Shown here: positions 28,142 to 37,023 of the stretch, piece by piece
Numbering within the stretch: the first letter of the stretch is position 1
Layout: each line of letters begins with the position of its first letter
Assembly: GCA_023266575.1 (NCBI GenBank)
Contig: JAHFPV010000001.1
Coordinates: forward strand, 462,645-526,644
From: Sphingobium sp.
GTDB taxonomy: Bacteria > Pseudomonadota > Alphaproteobacteria > Sphingomonadales > Sphingomonadaceae
DNA length: 64,000 nt
Direction: 5' to 3'
Made by a program: the position numbers and the translations under genes
Notes under the pieces: model-generated
Database searches by the model: none
What the model was told of the DNA's origin: nothing
Seen by the model: only the letters and a program-made list of their open reading frames with translations

Positions 28142-31100
28142 ATGACTCGCGGGGGGCACATCAGCATATTCCTGGGCGATCCGATCGAGAATGCGACCGA
28201 GACGGCCTGCCTGCGCCGGCTGCTGCAGGACCTTCAAGCCCTCGACATCGATGCCGTCATTCTCGCGAATTTCACGCTCGGACCGAAGCGGCGCCAGATC
28301 GATCTTGTCGTTGCGACGGCAAACACGGCGCTCGTGATCGAGATCAAGGGCTATGTACACGCCGTTCATGGCGGCGTGAACGGACCCTGGGAGCTTGACG
28401 CCCAGAACAGCGCGCGGACGCGCCTGGGGCCAACCAACCCCTATCAACAGGCGTTGACCAACCGCTACGCGGTCACCGACAGCATGGCGTCGCTGCTCGG
28501 CCTCGGGAGCGACGCCACCAAGAAGGCCGTCGGCGGGATGCTCTGCCTGTTCCCTGCGCCCGTTCCGAGTTCGCAAATCCCGCAATCCGACTTCAAGCTG
28601 GAGATCGGCGGCTATGCGGACCTGATAGGGTTGCTTTCCAAGGCGCGCCCCGGCGCGCTGCCACTGGAAGCGTGGCGACGCCTCGCGCAATCAGCGGACC
28701 TCAGCGACGCCAGCGCGGCACCCCCCAGCGAGGCCGAAGCGGCAATCGCCGGCTATCTCGGCGCCTTTGCCGATCTCGCCGACGCAGCCGCGAGCCCCTA
28801 TATCGAACCCCAATTCGAGGGTGCGTTCACCACGGACGCGCTTGCCGCGCAAATCGCCGCCGGCGCGCAACTCCAGATCGTCGGACCATCGGGCAGCGGC
28901 AAATCCGAGCTGTTGAAAGCCCTCGCGCGATCGACTACCCGGTCCGGCAACCTGCCGGTCATGATCCGGGCCGGCGATTTCGAGAGGCGGCTCGCACCAC
29001 TCCTTCAGGCCGCGATCGCCCGATGCTCGCCATCGGGGAGCACGGAGCTGTTCAAAGCGGCCATGCGCGCGGGGGCCGAAATCATCTTCTTTGTCGACGG
29101 CTTGAACGAGTGTCCGGCCGATCGGCGAAACGACCTGATCGCAGCCCTGCAGGCGGCCCGCATCAACTATGGGGCGCGGATCATCCTGGCCGGACAGGAG
29201 CCGACGTCGCTACCCGCCATGCTAACCGGCGATGAAATCCGTCTCGCCCAACCCGACCATGCGCAGGCCCGGCGCCTTGTGGCCGCCCATCTCGGCCGCC
29301 CGCTCGCTGATCACGAACTCGGCGCCGTCGAGATCGTTGCGACCGCCCATGACGCTGCCATATTGGCGGCCATGCTCGAGATGCCCGCTGCAATCGACGG
29401 GCGCTTCGCGCTTTATCATGGCTTCACAGACGCGCGCCTCGACGTGCGCGGGCGGCAGCAGATGAAGCGATCCCTGTCGGCACTGGCGACGACCATGCGC
29501 ACCGGCTTTGTCGCGTCCATGCCGCGCGCAGCCGCCGAGCGGATTCTCAATCGCGACAACGATGTGGATGCCGTAATCGCACGCGAAGTGGGTCTTGTTC
29601 GCATCGACGCCAACCGGCTTGCCTTTCGCCACGATCTGATCGCCGACTTCTTCGCTGCCGACGATGTCCTGCGCCATGCCGCGACCCCTGCGGAGCTCAG
29701 CGCGCTCGCTAACCGACCGATCAACGCGGAGCTTCGCGAATTCCTGCTCGGCGGCTGCGCGACGACCGCCGAGATTGACGCGCTGATTGGCCCGGCGCCC
29801 GACTCCCGCCTGCTGCGCGCCGCCCTGTCAGGCCGGGCGAGCGGCAAGGCCCGAGCCTATGTCCTTGGCCGAATGCGCGACCTGATCGGCAAACTCAAAC
29901 ATCGCTATGGGCAAATCAGCCTGTCGCTTCCCGACGGCGTAACGACCGCTCGCGATCTGCACTCGCTGATCCCCAGTTTGCCGAACGATGCGAACGGCGC
30001 TGGGATCGAGAAGGCCTATCTGCACCTGATCCCCTTTGCGCTCGGCGACGGGCTGATGGCCGATCTGCTTGACCTGTTCGCCGCGGTTGACCGCCGCCTG
30101 GTCGGCGAAGCCCAGCGCCTGCGCGACGCGCACCCCGACGTGCGCATCGCCTGGCGCGCCGCCGCCTATGGCACGGTCTATGGGATGCATCATCACTCGC
30201 CGGGTGGCCGCGATCTTCAAGATCTGCTCAATGCAATCCAGAACGCCTGGTTCGGCGAACAGGACGGCGCGCCGGACCTTGGCCTGCGGGACTATCTGAA
30301 TGCCTTCGAAGCGCTGAGCCCCGGACAGCTCTTCTTTCTGGTGTCCGCGCTGCACAGTGCCAACATCGAGCCACTACCCTACCGTTTTCCCGAAGTGCTG
30401 CACCATATTTGGGAGCTCCGGGTTTATCATCTGCGTCTCTATATCTGCGATATCATCCGCTTTCGCGGATCCGATCTGCCGCCGGACCAGCGGGAGGCGG
30501 TGCGGGACGCGCTCGACGGATGGCTGTCCAACGACAACATCGTCATGAACAGCATCCTCTTTGATGCGCTCGAAGGGGTCGACGGCATCGAGACCACGCT
30601 GACGCTCGAGGCGGCGGTCCAAGAATATGAGGCAATGCTTGCGCTTCCGGAATCGCCGGAGGCGTGCAGCATGGCGGTGAGCGCTGTCACGCGCACCTAT
30701 GATCATCCCTTCCGGGACATCTATTGGGAAGCCTTTTACGAGGTTCTTCCGGTCGAGAAGCGTCAGGCCCTGCTGCTGCGGGGCCTGCGCGACGAGCAAC
30801 GCGACGCCTGGTTCATCGACGACATTCTGCGCGCGCTGCACCGCAATCCGACCGCAGCCGCTGCGCCCGAGCTGCAAAAGCTCGCCCTGAGACCGATCGT
30901 TGAAGGCCACTCGCACCAGCACGCCCTTCACGTCTACGCCGATGCGATCGCGCTTCTGGCCAAGCTCGCCATCCCGCTTGCGCCGCCCGAGCCGCCGCCC
31001 GACGATCCGGCGCGCCGAGCCTGGTATCGCGCCGCGCCGCTAATTCATGCGCTCAACTCCGACCCTGTGCGGTCCTCCCATGCGATGGCCGCGGAGGTCG

Positions 31101-31453
31101 CCGCGCTAAGCGCCTGCGGTGCGGCCGAGGCGTTCGACGTCGTCCAGCGCTTGGCGCGTGAAGCACGCAACATCGGGCATCCGGCCAATGTCGCGTTCGA
31201 GAGCGTCTGGCCCGAGTTGGTCCTCGATCTCTGCCGGAGCGCGCTGTCGCCGGGCTATGCGCCCGTGTCCCTGTTCGAGCGCATCTATTTCGACCGCACG
31301 TTGGCTGACGACCATTTCGATCTCGCGCTCGCGCTGATCGCAAAGGTTGGGCGCCCAACCGATGTCGCGCTCGTCAGCGCCTGGCTGACCCACCCGAGGC
31401 ACGGCGAACGCGCGCTGGCGACGGCGCGTGAACTCGAACGTCGATCCGATTGA
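28142..31453 (+). CDS. NERD nuclease domain - NACHT/STAND-like NTPase - helical repeat protein
   Basis: 1103 residues. The N-terminus is a NERD (restriction-endonuclease-like) domain with Asp54 in RRQIDLVVA and Glu67-x-Lys69 in LVIEIKGY. A P-loop NTPase follows: Walker A GPSGSGKSELL at about 248-258, Walker B IIFFVDGLNE at about 314-323, and a sensor-like ARIILAGQEP. This order fits STAND/NACHT ATPases. From about residue 420 to the end the protein is alpha-helical repeat-like, the usual sensor part. NERD-NTPase-repeat proteins are associated with antiphage (Avs-like) immunity, in which ligand binding triggers nuclease activity. The link here is by architecture and location. It probably heads the operon that continues with the genes at 31466-33882. 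Confidence 0.85.
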   Translation: MTRGGHISIFLGDPIENATETACLRRLLQDLQALDIDAVILANFTLGPKRRQIDLVVATANTALVIEIKGYVHAVHGGVNGPWELDAQNSARTRLGPTNPYQQALTNRYAVTDSMASLLGLGSDATKKAVGGMLCLFPAPVPSSQIPQSDFKLEIGGYADLIGLLSKARPGALPLEAWRRLAQSADLSDASAAPPSEAEAAIAGYLGAFADLADAAASPYIEPQFEGAFTTDALAAQIAAGAQLQIVGPSGSGKSELLKALARSTTRSGNLPVMIRAGDFERRLAPLLQAAIARCSPSGSTELFKAAMRAGAEIIFFVDGLNECPADRRNDLIAALQAARINYGARIILAGQEPTSLPAMLTGDEIRLAQPDHAQARRLVAAHLGRPLADHELGAVEIVATAHDAAILAAMLEMPAAIDGRFALYHGFTDARLDVRGRQQMKRSLSALATTMRTGFVASMPRAAAERILNRDNDVDAVIAREVGLVRIDANRLAFRHDLIADFFAADDVLRHAATPAELSALANRPINAELREFLLGGCATTAEIDALIGPAPDSRLLRAALSGRASGKARAYVLGRMRDLIGKLKHRYGQISLSLPDGVTTARDLHSLIPSLPNDANGAGIEKAYLHLIPFALGDGLMADLLDLFAAVDRRLVGEAQRLRDAHPDVRIAWRAAAYGTVYGMHHHSPGGRDLQDLLNAIQNAWFGEQDGAPDLGLRDYLNAFEALSPGQLFFLVSALHSANIEPLPYRFPEVLHHIWELRVYHLRLYICDIIRFRGSDLPPDQREAVRDALDGWLSNDNIVMNSILFDALEGVDGIETTLTLEAAVQEYEAMLALPESPEACSMAVSAVTRTYDHPFRDIYWEAFYEVLPVEKRQALLLRGLRDEQRDAWFIDDILRALHRNPTAAAAPELQKLALRPIVEGHSHQHALHVYADAIALLAKLAIPLAPPEPPPDDPARRAWYRAAPLIHALNSDPVRSSHAMAAEVAALSACGAAEAFDVVQRLAREARNIGHPANVAFESVWPELVLDLCRSALSPGYAPVSLFERIYFDRTLADDHFDLALALIAKVGRPTDVALVSAWLTHPRHGERALATARELERRSD

Positions 31454-31465
31454 GGAAAGCTGATC

Positions 31466-32066
31466 ATGAATGTTGCCGACCAGCTTCCGCGCGTGTTTCA
31501 AGCGAATGCCGACCGCTTCTATCAATGCGTGGTCCTGAGGGCGCTCGGCGACCTCCCGACGCACGATGCACTGGTAGTGGGACAAACCCGACTTGGGCGA
31601 GTTCCTGGACCGATGTGCCGCTCAGGTTGACAACCACACGGCTAACGAAGCTGCAAAGGCCTTCGCACTTACCTTGGACGGCATGTTCGAGCGGCAACTT
31701 TCCCGCTGGACCAATGCGCATGGCGTGCAGACCAAGAATCTCGATGCGGCTTTCAAAGCCGCTGAACGGATTGGCTCTTTCGATCTCGTGAAGGCAGGAA
31801 TGGCCGATGACCTCATTGAATTGCACCTAGTGGCCAACGTCGCCCGCCATGGCGAAGGAGGTTCATGCGACAAGCTCAAGGCCAACGCGCCGCAGCTTTG
31901 GGACAATCCACTGCTCGACTATTATGATCTTGCGCCCGCCCCGGTTCCTGTCAGCGAGGAGCTTCGGATCCGACCCGACGATCTCAGGCGCTACGTGCGC
32001 GCGATCGTGCGGTTCTGGGGCCATGTCGATCCACTTCCGAACGCAGTGCTCGACCCACCGTATTGA
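31466..32066 (+). pseudogene. Frameshifted hypothetical gene downstream of the NERD-NACHT gene
   Basis: Two frames join into one protein-like whole. From ATG at 31466 (12 bases after the NERD-NACHT stop) runs MNVADQLPRVFQANADRF and onwards to about THDALVV, after which that frame degenerates and stops at 31630. The coding signal continues one base out of phase as WDKPDLGEFLDRCAAQVD, through FALTLDGMFERQLSRW, and ends at 32066. One extra base between about 31566 and 31585 would explain this. The joined product would be about 199 residues with no recognised domain. It could be a real mutation, a sequencing error or programmed recoding; no classic slippery site is visible. Confidence 0.6.
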
Positions 32067-32095
32067 TCACCTCGCGCTAACCGGGTTGGAAAAGC

Positions 32096-32518
32096 ATGGT
32101 TGCGAAGACATTGAAGCAGGATCTTGACGCATCCGTCCTGAAGCTGGCGGAATTCCTGGAGCTGAACCGTCGAGAGCGGATTTTCGAATATCCCTTCGGC
32201 CATTCTTTTCCTGTGAACTGTTGCGAGAGCGTGTCGCTCATCCTCATCTTTCTGATCGAAGAGAAGTATGGCGCCTCGAACGTGCGATTGATCAAGGGAA
32301 CGACGCCGAAGAAACATGAGCATCACCTATGGGTGACGGTCGGCGACTGGGTCTATGATCTGACCGCACATCAGTTTCGCAACCAGAAGAAGATCATCGG
32401 AGCGCTCTTCTCGCCGCTTCACTTCCGCTACAAAGATTGGATGATCGAAAATGGGCGCGATTTTGTCGAACGGGAGCAGATCATTGAACTTTACCGGAGC
32501 GGCGTTATCCCATTCTAG
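32096..32518 (+). CDS. Small protein with Cys-His-Asp triad (transglutaminase/papain-like)
   Basis: 140 residues. Cys42-Cys43 begin a helix (NCCESVSLILIFLI), followed by EHHLWVTVGDW with His76-His77 and VYDLTAHQF with Asp88. The order Cys, His in a strand, then Asp in a D-L-T-x-x-Q-F context is typical of transglutaminase-like or papain-fold domains. A cysteine peptidase, deamidase or acyltransferase is thus possible; the exact family is not recognised. It starts 29 bases after the frameshifted gene and lies in the same direction as the NERD-NACHT gene. Confidence 0.65.
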   Translation: MVAKTLKQDLDASVLKLAEFLELNRRERIFEYPFGHSFPVNCCESVSLILIFLIEEKYGASNVRLIKGTTPKKHEHHLWVTVGDWVYDLTAHQFRNQKKIIGALFSPLHFRYKDWMIENGRDFVEREQIIELYRSGVIPF

Positions 32519-32667
32519 ACAATCGCCGGGGGGCGAACGACCGATACGGGCGCAGCGCCGCCGCCGCGCGGAGTATGGCACTCCATTACCGCGAAAGGCT
32601 GGCGGGCCTGCTACGCTGTCTTAGGGCGAGCATGGCAATCGCTTCCTCGCCCATTGGAGAAGATTCA

Positions 32668-33882
32668 ATGCCCGATCAGCCCGCCGCCACCCCGAACGGT
32701 GATCGCCACCTTGAGGTGCTACGCCTGCGCCTTGGCCGGAAACTCAGCGGCTTCACTGCCGAGATTCCGGAAGAGAATGCGCGAACCCCGATGGCCAGCT
32801 ACAAGCCGGTGCGCGCGCTGTTTCCCGTGCCCGAGCTCGTCCTTTTCGCATTGCGAGAGGGATTGGGATGGCAATGGCACGGACATGGCGAGAAGGTGCG
32901 CTGGACTGTCTATGGCGCGATTGATGGCCAGCGCGTCGCCTTCGAACATCAGAAATTTGGCTTCACCGTTTTTCTGCCGAAGGAACGACTGGATCTCCGA
33001 TCGCGCGTCGAAGGCCAACTGCGCGGGGCCCTTCGCCTCGTAGAAGCCTATTTGAGGCCTTTCGCCAAGGCCCAGGTCGACCAGGGCGAAGTGATGATCG
33101 TCAACCGTTTCATTGAGTTCGACGAGCGTTATCGCTTCCATCGCGAGCTGGCCGACGTGGCCTATCGGCGCGCAGCGGAACCGCAGCCGCCCAAGGCGTC
33201 CGGCGACGAATCTCATGACGAACGCACCCGCGCGCGCCTGATCAGCTTGGATATGACTGAGCGGATCAATGCGATCCTGTCGGCCGAGCGTGAGGGATTC
33301 TTCCATTCCACCGCGATGATTGACGCCTATTTCAGCTGCCTCGAACATCGCCTAGTGCTGCTTCGCGCCTTCATGGGTCGGCCATTCGCCCAAGGCGAAG
33401 TGCTCGGGCTGCTCGGCATGAAATGGGCCGACAAGCTGAAACTCGTCCTGCCGACCCCGCTGCCCGCCGACGCCGCCCAGGTCGTCGCCCGGATGCGCCG
33501 GATCAAGGAGCGGATCCGCAATCCATTCGCCCATGGTGGGGTCGAGAATGACCAGGGTTCGCTCTTCTTCCGCTTACCCGGCATCGGCTCAGTTCCTGGG
33601 AACTTCACTCGATTCGGCGACAGCGTGCGCTTCTCGATGCTCCCCGTTGATGCAGACGATCATGCCGAAAGCTGCGCGACATTCGACGCACTCGACGCGC
33701 TGCTGGCCGCAGGCGATCTCGTCGGACCAGACCAGTTCATCAAGGGCACTGTTGATCCCGTTTTCGATGCTCAGCATTGCGCGCAATATGCCAAGGTGAT
33801 CGCCGGCGGCCTCGACGACATCGAGGCCTATATCGACGTATGGTCCCATCGCTGGGAGCGGCACGCCAACATGGACTACTGA
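32668..33882 (+). CDS. Hypothetical protein with HEPN-like RNxxxH motif
   Basis: 404 residues, soluble. The start at 32668 follows TTGGAGA at a good distance; the frame is open to 32575 without support. The N-terminal half is alpha/beta (VRWTVYGAIDGQRVAFEHQ, GFTVFLPKERLDL). The C-terminal half is helical, with FFHSTAMIDAYFSCLEHRL and then RIKERIRNPFAHGG at about residues 277-290. RNPFAH fits the R-N-x3-H catalytic motif of HEPN ribonucleases, and the preceding long helices agree with that fold. An RNase effector is therefore suggested, not shown. It is the last gene of the rightward cluster, 149 bases after the small C-H-D gene. Confidence 0.65.
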   Translation: MPDQPAATPNGDRHLEVLRLRLGRKLSGFTAEIPEENARTPMASYKPVRALFPVPELVLFALREGLGWQWHGHGEKVRWTVYGAIDGQRVAFEHQKFGFTVFLPKERLDLRSRVEGQLRGALRLVEAYLRPFAKAQVDQGEVMIVNRFIEFDERYRFHRELADVAYRRAAEPQPPKASGDESHDERTRARLISLDMTERINAILSAEREGFFHSTAMIDAYFSCLEHRLVLLRAFMGRPFAQGEVLGLLGMKWADKLKLVLPTPLPADAAQVVARMRRIKERIRNPFAHGGVENDQGSLFFRLPGIGSVPGNFTRFGDSVRFSMLPVDADDHAESCATFDALDALLAAGDLVGPDQFIKGTVDPVFDAQHCAQYAKVIAGGLDDIEAYIDVWSHRWERHANMDY

Positions 33883-34069
33883 CCGGTCGCGCGTTCGTTT
33901 TCGGGAAGGCAGTGGCCGATGGCATATGCGACCGCAATTGCCGATTTTCAGACCAGGCCTCGCCGTGTGGCAAACCCAGCCGGGTTCGCCGCCAACGAAA
34001 CCTTGACGGCAGCCGGTTGGACAGGGGCGTGTCCCACGTCGTGGCGTAGCTCGGATCATCCCCGTGCCG

Positions 34070-35083
34070 CTAGAAACGACAGATCTTCTGCACGTATTTC
34101 CAGGGCCTAGCAGACGAACCGTCCCGATCGTTTCGAAGTTGCACGATCAAATCCGACAGACAGTCGTCGATTCCATGTAGCATGGCTTCTTCCCGCATGA
34201 GGATGACGCGCCGCTCTTCGACGTCATGGTTCCACAACAAGGCTTCCCGGCCTTCGAGGTAGGCGGCCCGTTCTGCCATCACTTTGGGATGAGTATGAAG
34301 CCAGCGAAGAAAGGGGATGGCGTCGGGCGTCTTGCGCCACAGCTCGCCATATTGCGCCACATAGTCGCATGCCAGTTCCGGTTCGGCGTGGTTGGATCCA
34401 TGCCAGATGGGGATAGGGGCGGGGGCGGGGTTTCCGCACAGTATTTCGGCAACATAGCCGTTGGCCATAAATCCACGGCGAAGGCTGGTGGCGGCTGCGG
34501 CATATTTGCCCTGCCGGAAATGCAAGAGCGCCAGATCGTATTGGCATGGCGGATAGCTTTCGGAGTTCGCCAACAGGCGGATGTGCGCCTCCCCGGTCTT
34601 GCCTGCGCGCAGATACTCCGAACCGATAAGGTAGCGGATTCCCTGATTGTCGTCGGGATTCCAGGACAGCATCTGTTCCATCAGCGGCAATGCCTTCAGA
34701 TGCTGGCCTAGCCGCAGATGGTTGAGCACAACGCCGTGCATCGCCCGTAGGAATGGCCGATTTTCGAGGTAGCCCCATTCGATCAAGCCGTCGAAACCAG
34801 GCGATAGAACGCCTTCACCGACCTGAACGCCTCGCTGACAGGCTTGGAGTGCGAGCTTGTACTTACCCTGATCAAAGAGTGCGTATCCGAGATGAGCATG
34901 CCCATCGATGAAGTCCGGATCGGCGGTGAGTAATTCCTTGAGCTTGGCGACGTAACCAGTTTGGCTGAGCTTCCCGGCATCGCGTTCATCCAGAAGATCG
35001 TCAAACTGCTGCTGGATGTCATCGTGGCCAGCGGGGTAAGAGAAGAGGCCGTTTTCCCCATGGACATCGAAGGTGATGGTCAT
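34070..35083 (-). CDS. Tetratricopeptide-like protein downstream of the Gabija-like genes
   Basis: 337 residues. TPR-like hairpins are visible: DGHAHLGYALFDQGKYKLALQ, ALPLMEQMLSWNPDDNQGIR with YLIGSEYLRAGKTGEAHIR, and YDLALLHFRQGKYAAAATSL. The remainder is acidic and unassigned. The ATG at 35083 has GGAGGAG about nine bases upstream. It begins 33 bases after the helicase gene on the same strand, so it is likely the fourth gene of the Fic-OLD-helicase operon. A partner-binding or sensing role is plausible but unproven. Confidence 0.75.
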   Translation of the reverse strand: MTITFDVHGENGLFSYPAGHDDIQQQFDDLLDERDAGKLSQTGYVAKLKELLTADPDFIDGHAHLGYALFDQGKYKLALQACQRGVQVGEGVLSPGFDGLIEWGYLENRPFLRAMHGVVLNHLRLGQHLKALPLMEQMLSWNPDDNQGIRYLIGSEYLRAGKTGEAHIRLLANSESYPPCQYDLALLHFRQGKYAAAATSLRRGFMANGYVAEILCGNPAPAPIPIWHGSNHAEPELACDYVAQYGELWRKTPDAIPFLRWLHTHPKVMAERAAYLEGREALLWNHDVEERRVILMREEAMLHGIDDCLSDLIVQLRNDRDGSSARPWKYVQKICRF

Positions 35084-35116
35084 AAATATTCTCCTCCATG
35101 CTCTCTGTCTATTAAC

Positions 35117-37021
35117 TCAAGCGATACGAACACTCTGCACCCCCGCCTTACTCAAAAGATCATATAGTGTTACGATCTTGGTTCGTGCACCGCGATGGGC
35201 ACAATAGGTGAAAACGACGCGCTGTTTGGCGCGGGTGAATGCAACAAAGAAACCTGCGGTAGCCTCGATCTGATCGTTGGAGAAACTCCACCATGCGCCA
35301 TCGTCCAGGCCGACGAATATGACGCTGTGGTATTCGAGCCCCTTGCTTTTATGGATCGTCATCAGCGGAATCGCGTGAATGCCTTCATAGGCATCAAGAG
35401 CGGATGGCCAATCGACGCCATCGCCCGATGACGCCAGCAGATGGACGACCACCGCATCGACTACCTTTTCTAACCAGCCGCCCTGGCCATAAGCGGGATG
35501 AACGGCGATCAGCCGTTCGCGTCCGATGAAGGCCAGAATGTCGTCCACGATGGATCGCGCCATCGCCTTTGATTTTGGTGGATTGGGATGCGCGGCGCTG
35601 AGTTTGATCGCGTATGCATCCAGTTCACGGGCAAGTTTGGCCTGTGCAGCCTCCTCATCGGGCGCAACGCCGTGGAGTGCGGCCAGCGCCTCCTGACAGT
35701 CCGTCCAGTATCGGCCAGCCCGCTTGGTCATCGCTAGGCGCAGGATGGCGATGACCAACTCCGATGCTTCTTCCGCCAGCAATTCTTGCAGCATGACCGC
35801 GCCGACGGCCCCGGCCTCGTTGCGCAGGGGAATGCCTGCAGCCATGAATGCTGGTTCAAGGACAGCCGCGTAGTCGACAGCCTTTTGACGGACAAGCAGA
35901 ACGAAATCGCGGGGGCCGAGCTTGTGGGCTTTCATCTCGGCGGCAACGAACGCCGCCAAGCGATCCGCCTCCACCTCCGGTGTTGAAAAGTCCCAGATCG
36001 CACAACTGTCCCCGGCGATCGTGCCCACGGTCTTCGATACTGGCGCTACGGTGCGGGCGTCCAAAGCTTGGGCCAGAACATGCTGAATACGCACCAACTC
36101 GGGCGATGAGCGATAGTTGTTGTAGAGTGGGGTTCGTTTCCCGCCAAAGTCGGCGTCGAAATCGGTGAACGGATCGCCCATTGCCATCGCCCAGCGCATG
36201 ATCTGCTGCTTGTTGTCCCCAACGGCCGTGATCACCGTGTCGGTCCCAAGAAAGATGGTGCGAACCAGATCGTATTGAATCTGTGTCGTGTCCTGGAATT
36301 CGTCCATGAACAGGTGAGAATAAGTCAAACGAAGCGCGTCGCGCGCCATCGGATTGACCCGCAGCAGGAGTTCCGTGAGGCGCCCGATCATGGGGAATGA
36401 CAGGAGGCTTTTCCTGCCCTCGTGTAGCGATGTTTGCCAGAAGCGATCTGCCGCCCATTGGCCAGGCGTGGGATTTCGCCAGCCGTCCAACGGGAGCGGC
36501 AATCCCACCAAATAACGGCGCTCGAAGGTCTTCACCGTTATTGCCTGAATGTCGGCATAGGTGCCGACCGATGCCGGAGGCGCGCCTAGCTGCTGTTGAA
36601 GGAAATCGCGGTAGTCCCGATCATTGGGGAACATGATTTCGTAGTCGGGTCGTGGCCGCCAACGTCCAGGTAGTGCCTGACCGAAGCGGTCGATCAGCCC
36701 CTTCGCGAAGGCGTCGAACGTCATGGAGTCGAAGCGCCCGGCATGATTGCGATGGCACCGCTGACGGACGCGCGCGGCGAGGTTCGTCGCGGCGTCGCGC
36801 TTGAAGCTGATCGCGAGTATACGCCTTGGCGCAGGTGCAGTGCCCGTTTGCAGGAGATATGCAGCGCGTTGTGCGAGCAACTCGGTCTTGCCCGCGCCGG
36901 GGCCTGCGATGACGGATCGATTGTCCGCCGAGCGGACGACCTTCAGAGCGTTCGCTTCGAGCGCGTCCACGCCCACCGGTTTCCAATCATCCGGGCGAAC
37001 CCGTCGCGACAGCACCGCCAT
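35117..37021 (-). CDS. UvrD/Rep-family (GajB-like) helicase
   Basis: 634 residues of superfamily 1A helicase. Walker A is IAGPGAGKTELLAQRAAYLL near residue 38, motif II FMDEFQDTTQIQYDLVR near 238, motif III GDNKQQIMRWA, motif V LMTIHKSKGLEYHSVIFVGL near 555 and motif VI FVAFTRAKQRVVFTY near the C-terminus. All core motifs are intact. It starts two bases after the OLD-family gene, the GajA-GajB order of Gabija antiphage systems. It is longer than the usual GajB of about 500 residues, so it may be a related class-2 OLD/UvrD pair rather than canonical Gabija. Confidence 0.88.
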   Translation of the reverse strand: MAVLSRRVRPDDWKPVGVDALEANALKVVRSADNRSVIAGPGAGKTELLAQRAAYLLQTGTAPAPRRILAISFKRDAATNLAARVRQRCHRNHAGRFDSMTFDAFAKGLIDRFGQALPGRWRPRPDYEIMFPNDRDYRDFLQQQLGAPPASVGTYADIQAITVKTFERRYLVGLPLPLDGWRNPTPGQWAADRFWQTSLHEGRKSLLSFPMIGRLTELLLRVNPMARDALRLTYSHLFMDEFQDTTQIQYDLVRTIFLGTDTVITAVGDNKQQIMRWAMAMGDPFTDFDADFGGKRTPLYNNYRSSPELVRIQHVLAQALDARTVAPVSKTVGTIAGDSCAIWDFSTPEVEADRLAAFVAAEMKAHKLGPRDFVLLVRQKAVDYAAVLEPAFMAAGIPLRNEAGAVGAVMLQELLAEEASELVIAILRLAMTKRAGRYWTDCQEALAALHGVAPDEEAAQAKLARELDAYAIKLSAAHPNPPKSKAMARSIVDDILAFIGRERLIAVHPAYGQGGWLEKVVDAVVVHLLASSGDGVDWPSALDAYEGIHAIPLMTIHKSKGLEYHSVIFVGLDDGAWWSFSNDQIEATAGFFVAFTRAKQRVVFTYCAHRGARTKIVTLYDLLSKAGVQSVRIA

Positions 37022-37023
37022 TG

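Noticed and set aside
31450-31791. 113-codon frame overlapping the frameshifted gene
   Set aside because: Arg/Pro/Thr-rich shadow composition; the two frames described as a frameshifted gene give better protein sequence.
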